Below the pieces are notes generated by a model, which saw only the letters and a program-made list of their open reading frames with translations, did not search any database and had not been told where the DNA came from. From the NCBI GenBank assembly GCA_910586925.1, contig CAJUKG010000018.1:1-10879 (forward strand): a stretch of DNA of 10,879 nucleotides, in the 5' to 3' direction. The translations under genes were made by a program, and so were the position numbers. Below, in pieces: positions 7,345 through 10,879 of the stretch (position 1 is its first letter; each line of letters opens with the position of its first letter). The stretch comes from an uncultured Christensenellaceae bacterium. Lineage in GTDB: Bacteria > Bacillota > Clostridia > Christensenellales > Pumilibacteraceae.

Positions 7345-7401
7345 TTTAACTAAATCGACAACAATTATTAATTATTAATTTTTTATTGTTAATTATTAAA
7401 G

Positions 7402-7430
7402 AAAACACGCCGCACATGTCGACGTGTTTG
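7402..7430 (-). terminator. Terminator of the four-gene operon
   Basis: AAACACG (7403-7409) and CGTGTTT (7423-7429) form a 7-bp stem. On the minus strand it is followed by TTTTCTTT. It lies about 60 nt past the stop of the last gene of the operon. The loop is long (13 nt), so the call is moderate. Confidence 0.5.
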
Positions 7431-7487
7431 TTTCGGAATATAATAATAGGGTAACGTTAACGACCGTTGAATGTGTAACGAAAAAAC

Positions 7488-8195
7488 TTAAAAAACTTTC
7501 TTTTCGCGGAGTTTTTGTTTAACGCCGTCGATGACCTGTTTGGCATTTGCGACGCCGCTGACCGAGCAACGGAATTTATCGCCGGGCACGATGAGCATAA
7601 AGGTGTCGTAATCGGTGAGTTTTTTGGCAGGTTCCGCCGATTTTTTCAGACAGCCGGTTTTCCCGCCGGAATATATAATCGTTTGTTCTGTTTCGGTGAC
7701 GGTAGTGAAATTGGTGATGTCTTTATAGAAATATTCGTCGGTGAGTTCGACCTTGCTGTCCGATAACATGTCGAATCTGCCCGAGTACATGCAAATCTGA
7801 TCGTTGCTGAAAAACAACCAGGTAATGCTGCACACCGACGAACGCCACCGCCCGTCGTCGCATACTTTATCGAAGTACACGTCGCCGACTGCGGCGGATT
7901 TCCGCTCGAAACCGTACAGGCGAATGGGCTCGATCTCGTTGACTTGGCTCTCGTCCATGCCTATGCGTTGCAGTGCTTTGGCTTTGTTCGCATACGTATT
8001 GAGCTTTTCCATGACGAGATCGTCGTATCTGTCGTCGGTAAATTCGGGATCTTTGTTTTTGCGGAAGCAACCGCCTTTTGGCTGTTCGTTGTTGTCGTTA
8101 AAATAGTCAAAGACTTTCTTTTCGTTCTCGTTCATTTGGTCGTATGCCTGTTTGTTGAACAAAACAGCGTCCTTGATGTCGTTGATACTTGCCAT
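7488..8195 (-). CDS. Unknown soluble protein, paralogue of the gene at 8726-9559
   Basis: 235 residues, no signal peptide or membrane segment; I do not recognise the family. By hand count about 100 of some 157 aligned C-terminal residues match the membrane-anchored paralogue two genes upstream. Shared landmarks are QVNEIEPIR (84-92), DGRWRSS/VCS (114-123), TWLFF (125-129), TDEYFYKDITNFTT (152-165), GCLKK (181-185), CSVSGVANAKQ (210-220) and KQKLREKK (226-233). The N-terminal ~75 residues are charged, with a GGC motif (41-43). Many short strands (TWLFFSNDQICMYSG, DEYFYKDITNFTT) followed by one C-terminal amphipathic helix would suit a PH-like barrel, which is inference only. AAAGGAG lies 10 nt before the ATG. 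It is the last gene of the operon, 44 nt after the YidD-like gene. Codon use resembles its neighbours. Confidence 0.85.
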   Translation of the reverse strand: MASINDIKDAVLFNKQAYDQMNENEKKVFDYFNDNNEQPKGGCFRKNKDPEFTDDRYDDLVMEKLNTYANKAKALQRIGMDESQVNEIEPIRLYGFERKSAAVGDVYFDKVCDDGRWRSSVCSITWLFFSNDQICMYSGRFDMLSDSKVELTDEYFYKDITNFTTVTETEQTIIYSGGKTGCLKKSAEPAKKLTDYDTFMLIVPGDKFRCSVSGVANAKQVIDGVKQKLREKKVF

Positions 8196-8239
8196 CTTTA
8201 TTTATCTCCTTTGGATATGATTCGAAATATGTGCGGCGG

Positions 8240-8707
8240 TTACGGATAGTCGTGTCCGCCGTTGGGGTAGTGACAGCGTTTAAGTCGTTTGATGCCGCGT
8301 ATCGTGCCGCGTATCGTGCCGTACTTCATTATCGACATTATCATGTATTCCGAGCAGCTCGGCGTATACAGGCACCGAAGCCGCACGTCGTCCGGCGCAC
8401 GGTGTTGGTATACGAGCACGCACCAGATCATGAAATGCTTGAGCGAAAATACCGCTATTGCGAGAAATACGGCTATCGGAGCGAGCGTCGCGACGAGCGT
8501 CGTATACGGACTTCCGATCGTTTTGCAGATGAGGTATGCGCCGCAAAGCGAAGCGAGTACCGCCGTTGTGACCGCGAGTGCCGCCGTGACCGCGGCGAGC
8601 GCGCTTATTCGCGGACGGTAGAGTTCGCGGGGCGGGGCAGGCTCGAAATAACGAAAGTCGTTTGCTGACCCCGGCGGGTGCATCGAAGTAATGAATTCGT
8701 CGTTCAT
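8240..8707 (-). CDS. YidD-like membrane protein insertion factor with extra N-terminal membrane domain
   Basis: 155 residues in two parts. The C-terminal ~65 residues are a clear YidD domain: LVYQH (98-102), RCLYTPSCSEY (111-121), KYG (128-130), GIKRLKRCH (138-146) and NGGHDYP (149-155), keeping C112, C118 and C145. YidD is a small amphipathic membrane-bound protein thought to assist YidC-dependent insertion. Canonical YidD is about 70-90 residues. Here a Pro-rich segment (PPGSANDFRYFEPAPPRE) and two hydrophobic helices (about 34-60 and 70-98) precede it. The usual terminal DPVP is replaced by DYP. No Shine-Dalgarno precedes the ATG, or the alternative ATG at codon 9; since the upstream gene stops 18 nt earlier, translational coupling is likely. 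It is not beside rpmH, rnpA or yidC, so it may be a second, specialised copy. Confidence 0.88.
   Translation of the reverse strand: MNDEFITSMHPPGSANDFRYFEPAPPRELYRPRISALAAVTAALAVTTAVLASLCGAYLICKTIGSPYTTLVATLAPIAVFLAIAVFSLKHFMIWCVLVYQHRAPDDVRLRCLYTPSCSEYMIMSIMKYGTIRGTIRGIKRLKRCHYPNGGHDYP
8294..8317. repeat. Perfect tandem duplication of 12 nt within the YidD-like gene
   Basis: GCCGCGTATCGT occurs twice in direct succession, with a further GCCG after it. It encodes GTIR-GTIR in the amphipathic helix between KYG and the RCH motif. The spacing between conserved residues stays as in ordinary YidD, so no frame or length is disturbed. Confidence 0.8.
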
Positions 8708-8725
8708 GTCGCGTTACGGTCGCGA

Positions 8726-9559
8726 TCAAAAAATCTTCTTTTCGCGCAGTTTCTGTTTAAGCCCGTCTATGATCTGCTTCGCGTTGGCGACGCCGCTGAC
8801 CGAGCAGGTGAATGTGTCGTCGGGCACGGTGAGCGAAAAAACGTCGTGGTCGGTGAGTTTGCGGTCGTAATCGGTGGAAGTCTTTTTCTTGAGGCAACCC
8901 GATTGCGACGTGAGTGTATCGACGGTCTGCTCCGTTTCGACGAGAGTGGTGAAGTTGGTGATGTCCTTGTAGAAATACTCGTCGGTGACTTCGCGTTTGG
9001 AACCTGTGAGAAGGTCGAATTTGCCGCTGTAAATAAACACTTCGTCATTGCCGAAGAACAGCCACGTGACGCTGCATACGGTCGAACGCCACCGTCCGTC
9101 CTTGCCGATTTTGGCGGCATAGTTGTCGTTGAGTCGGCGCGAACGCTTCTCGAATCCGTGGAAGCGAATAGGCTCGACTTCGTTGACTTGCGTTTCGTCT
9201 ACGCCGAGCTTGCTGAGTGCGCGTGTCTTGCTGCCGAAGTCGTTGAGTTTCGCCGTCGAGATATTGTCGTACTCGTCGTCGGAAATGGTGTCCGTTTTGC
9301 TTTTGAAAAGTTTGCAACCGCCCTTATCCTCGTCGTCTACGAAATAGTGGAAAACCTGTTTTTCCTCCGTCGTCATGACGCGTTCGTCGAGATTAGTGGT
9401 TTCCATGATTTCCTCGTCGCCGGAACCCGTCGATTTTTGGGTCGGGGCGGAACGGCGTGCTTTACGCGCCGCGAGGCTTCGCATTATCGTCGGAAGCACG
9501 AGAAGAAGCACGCAAAACACACATATGAGTATTAAGTATATGAGGCTTTCTACATTCAT
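8726..9559 (-). CDS. Unknown membrane-anchored protein, paralogue of the gene at 7488-8195
   Basis: 277 residues; family not recognised. Residues 5-26 form one hydrophobic helix (LIYLILICVFCVLLLVLP) followed by a basic stretch (RSLAARKARRSAPTQ), so the rest of the protein should face the cytoplasm. A short low-complexity linker (40-60) leads to a domain shared with the soluble paralogue: GGC (80-82), QVNEVEPIR (124-132), DGRWRST/VCS (154-163), TWLFF (165-169), TDEYFYKDITNFTT (192-205), GCLKKK (221-226) and CSVSGVANAKQ (252-262) before a C-terminal helix. As in the paralogue, a PH-like fold is conceivable but not shown. AGGAG lies 8 nt before the ATG. It starts 29 nt after the zinc-ribbon gene and ends 18 nt before the YidD-like gene, so the operon is tight. 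The paralogue lacks only the anchor and linker. Confidence 0.87.
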   Translation of the reverse strand: MNVESLIYLILICVFCVLLLVLPTIMRSLAARKARRSAPTQKSTGSGDEEIMETTNLDERVMTTEEKQVFHYFVDDEDKGGCKLFKSKTDTISDDEYDNISTAKLNDFGSKTRALSKLGVDETQVNEVEPIRFHGFEKRSRRLNDNYAAKIGKDGRWRSTVCSVTWLFFGNDEVFIYSGKFDLLTGSKREVTDEYFYKDITNFTTLVETEQTVDTLTSQSGCLKKKTSTDYDRKLTDHDVFSLTVPDDTFTCSVSGVANAKQIIDGLKQKLREKKIF

Positions 9560-9588
9560 TATTGTATCTCCTGAAAAGTTATTTTTCG

Positions 9589-10176
9589 TTAAAAACCTTC
9601 GGGCTTGGGCTGACCGAGCATGTCGAACAGCTTCTGTGCGTCGGCGGGGGAATACCCGTAGTTTTGCGCGGTCGAGAGTTCTTGCGCGAAGTCGGGCGAT
9701 ACGGCAAAATGCTTGCGTGCGAAATAGTCTTGCTTTATGTATGCCGCATAATAATAGTACAGCCCGCGCGGCTCTATCATGTTCGCCGCCGATATGTACT
9801 CGATGATTTTGTCTATCGTTTTACGGTCGCAGAGGAACGGTTTGCGTCCGCGGAGCAGACATACCGCCGCGTAGAAGAATGTTTCCGAATTGTCGAAGTT
9901 GTCCTCCATGCATTTCTCGAACGCTTCGAGTGCTTTGTCGTACATCTTGAGATTGAGAAAACAGAGCGCGACCGAGTTGTTTACTTCGCGACTGTCGGGA
10001 TTGTCGGAAAGGATCTTGCGGTATACGATAATGTGCTTGTTGAGTTCGGGCGGTTTGAGTTCCTGCGCGTCCGCTTGTTTGAGTATGATGGGGCGGCGGC
10101 AAAAAGCACATTCGGTTTGCAGCTCGTTAAGCGGCGCGCCGCAACCCGGGCAATTCACATTCACAAGTTTAATCAT
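9589..10176 (-). CDS. Zinc-ribbon protein with TPR-like helices
   Basis: 195 residues from the ATG at 10176. Its N-terminus is a zinc ribbon, with CPGC (9-12) and CAFC (23-26) separated by ten residues. After a short linker comes an alpha-helical region with at least one TPR-like unit (VNNSVALCFLNLKMYDKALEAF, about 65-87; pattern of small and aromatic residues), a second helical pair around 98-110 and a Tyr-rich helix (LYYYYAAY, 139-146). There is no signal peptide or membrane segment, so it should be a cytoplasmic adaptor; partner and substrate are unknown. I prefer the ATG at 10176 because GGCGGTG, close to the ideal GGAGGTG, lies about 6 nt upstream; a GTG at 10185 would overlap that site. 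It is the first gene of the four-gene operon, about 44 nt from the predicted transcription start. Confidence 0.85.
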   Translation of the reverse strand: MIKLVNVNCPGCGAPLNELQTECAFCRRPIILKQADAQELKPPELNKHIIVYRKILSDNPDSREVNNSVALCFLNLKMYDKALEAFEKCMEDNFDNSETFFYAAVCLLRGRKPFLCDRKTIDKIIEYISAANMIEPRGLYYYYAAYIKQDYFARKHFAVSPDFAQELSTAQNYGYSPADAQKLFDMLGQPKPEGF

Positions 10177-10226
10177 AAGTTTCACCGCCGAAAAATATTG
10201 TCGCGATCGTACGAATCAATATCGTT

Positions 10227-10255
10227 ATTATATCATTGCGGTAATTATGTGTCAA
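10227..10255 (-). promoter_or_regulatory. Promoter of the four-gene operon (perfect consensus)
   Basis: On the minus strand TTGACA (10255-10250) and TATAAT (10232-10227) are both exact sigma-A consensus, 17 nt apart, and the -10 has an upstream TGA (extended -10). Start of transcription is expected near A10220, giving a leader of about 44 nt rich in self-complementary sites (CGTACG, CGATCG, TCGCGA). Confidence 0.85.
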
Positions 10256-10339
10256 GTGTTTTGTATGATTTTTCACAATGTATACTATATATAGAATATA
10301 AGCAACGGAAATATGGTACTCTCGGGCGAAAAATCGGCA

Positions 10340-10393
10340 TAAAAATCAAAGAAAAAATATTTTTCAAAAATTTTTGTAAAAAGTGCTTAAAAA
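10340..10393 (+). promoter_or_regulatory. A/T-rich UP-element region with two adjoining palindromes
   Basis: The stretch upstream of the rRNA -35 box is almost all A and T in runs. It includes two abutting perfect 12-nt palindromes, AAAAATATTTTT (10353-10364) and CAAAAATTTTTG (10365-10376). A-tracts in this position are typical of UP elements bound by the RNA polymerase alpha C-terminal domain, and they should curve the DNA. Confidence 0.6.
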
Positions 10394-10396
10394 CGC

Positions 10397-10425
10397 TTGA
10401 CATATAAAAGGCGGTGTGATATTAT
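10397..10425 (+). promoter_or_regulatory. rRNA operon promoter
   Basis: TTGACA (10397-10402) is followed after exactly 17 nt by TATTAT (10420-10425), with TGA directly upstream of the -10. Transcription should begin near 10431-10432, about 170 nt before mature 16S rRNA. I found no convincing second promoter between here and the 16S. Confidence 0.85.
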
Positions 10426-10431
10426 GAGTAA

Positions 10432-10599
10432 GCTGTCCGACAGAGTGACAGCGCAGCACATTAACAAGTGAATAGATTTTAGCGAATTAGACTTTTTTAT
10501 AAAATATACAAAGTCAATTATTTATGTCAGTATGTTTTTGAGAAAGAATCGGTTAACTTTATTTTAATAGCTGTAAGGGTTCGCCCTTTGGTTATACAA
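10432..10599 (+). other. 16S rRNA leader (pre-rRNA 5' spacer)
   Basis: About 168 nt lie between the predicted transcription start and mature 16S. A/T-rich, without an open gene. TGTTTTTGAGAAA (about 10531-10543) weakly resembles a boxA antitermination site. A stable AAGGG-TTCG-CCCTT hairpin (10575-10588) sits 12 nt before the mature 5' end and may belong to the RNase III processing region; its pairing partner 3' of 16S lies outside the window. Confidence 0.55.
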
Positions 10600-10879
10600 T
10601 TATTTTAGAGTTTGATTCTGGCTCAGGACGAACGCTGGCGGCGTGCTTAACACATGCAAGTCGAGCGGAATATGGGGGCTTGCTCCCATATTTAGCGGCG
10701 GACGGGTGAGTAACGCGTGAGCAACCTGCCTTCAACTACGGGATAACACTTAGAAATAGGTGCTAATACCGTATAAGACCACACTCGGACATCCGAGAGG
10801 GGTAAAAGATTTATCGGTTGAAGATGGGCTCGCGTCCCATTAGTTAGTTGGTGAGGTAACGGCCCACCAAGACTGTGAT
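10600..10879 (+). rRNA. rrs: 16S ribosomal RNA, 5' partial fragment
   Basis: The universal 5' block AGAGTTTGATTCTGGCTCAG begins at 10607, which aligns with base 8 of E. coli 16S and puts the mature 5' end near 10600. The following conserved segments are all in place: GACGAACGCTGGCGGCGTGC, ACACATGCAAGTCGAGCGG, the V1 hairpin AATATGGG/CCCATATT, GGCGGACGGGTGAGTAACGC, GGGATAAC and CTAATACCG. The gene runs off the window after GGCCCACCAAGACTGTGAT. The pattern is that of Firmicutes, most likely a clostridial lineage. Confidence 0.98.

Larger units (their letters stand above)
7109..7383. repeat. A/T inverted repeat bounding a probable non-autonomous repeat element
   Basis: The 546-nt gap between rqcP and the four-gene operon contains no convincing gene. 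AAAAATTAATAATT (7109-7122) is exactly inverted as AATTATTAATTTTT (7370-7383). The enclosed ~250 nt hold two related 25-nt repeats and a strong hairpin. Such a layout suggests a MITE- or REP-like cassette, although low-complexity A/T arms can match by chance and no target-site duplication is clear. Confidence 0.4.

Noticed and set aside
6942..7487. tRNA or riboswitch in the long gap
   Set aside because: No cloverleaf with a T-loop GTTCGA and CCA end was found, and no riboswitch core was recognised on either strand.
8678..9535. Plus-strand open frame (285 codons) opposite the membrane-anchored unknown gene
   Set aside because: The minus strand has a good ribosome binding site and a paralogue two genes away that conserves its protein sequence; the antisense frame has neither.
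10174..10185. GTG at 10185 as start of the zinc-ribbon gene
   Set aside because: This GTG is part of the GGCGGTG site that serves the ATG at 10176, so the ATG is the better start.
10424..10471. 15-codon frame starting ATGAGTAAGCTG just after the rRNA -35/-10
   Set aside because: Its ATG overlaps the -10 box, so it lies upstream of the expected transcription start and would not be on the mRNA.
10475..10505. Second rRNA promoter around TATAAAAT
   Set aside because: The -10-like TATAAA/TAAAAT has no -35 box at 16-18 nt upstream (only GATTTT or TTTTAG).

Overview
The window reads as chromosomal DNA from a Gram-positive, low-to-middle-GC bacterium of the Clostridia. The 5' end of a 16S rRNA gene has a Firmicutes-type start. 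RqcP and a KtrA/KtrB potassium-uptake pair point the same way, and most genes have strong AGGAG-type ribosome binding sites. I would guess a gut-associated, uncultured Christensenellales-like lineage, but only the 16S fragment could settle that. Coding DNA uses many G/C-ending codons, while intergenic DNA is strongly A/T rich.

Layout. (1) Positions 1-3186, + strand: the C-terminal ~1060 residues of a very large surface protein made of cadherin/Ig-like beta-sandwich repeats, with one membrane anchor and a Pro-rich cytoplasmic tail. The gene is cut by the window edge. (2) 3187-3447: a convergent terminator region with two hairpins. (3) 3448-6941, - strand: a tightly packed operon transcribed as rqcP, ispDF, ktrB, ktrA. 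Its promoter (TTGCAA-N17-TATAAT) lies so close to the rqcP ATG that the mRNA should be almost leaderless. (4) 6942-7487: a non-coding, A/T-rich stretch with a pair of CGAAGCG-containing repeats, a 12-bp hairpin between them and A/T inverted repeats. It looks like a dispersed, non-autonomous repeat element. (5) 7488-10176, - strand: a four-gene operon of largely unrecognised genes. In order of transcription these are a zinc-ribbon/TPR protein, a membrane-anchored protein of an unknown family, a YidD-like protein with an added two-helix membrane domain, and a soluble paralogue of the second gene. (6) 10177-10599: a divergent promoter region and the rRNA leader. (7) 10600-10879, + strand: the first ~280 bases of 16S rRNA, cut by the window edge.

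How the genes fit together. The rqcP operon is housekeeping: rescue of stalled ribosomes, two steps of the MEP isoprenoid pathway (IspD and IspF fused in one chain) and a regulated K+ channel-like transporter. The four-gene operon is the best candidate for an undescribed system. Its members imply a membrane-associated assembly: a Zn-ribbon/TPR adaptor, one membrane-tethered and one soluble copy of the same domain, and a YidD variant separated from the usual rpmH-rnpA-yidD-yidC locus. It has a perfect-consensus promoter (TTGACA-N17-TATAAT) diverging from the rRNA promoter. All three promoters I can place share the extended -10 form TGATATNAT with a 17-nt spacer.
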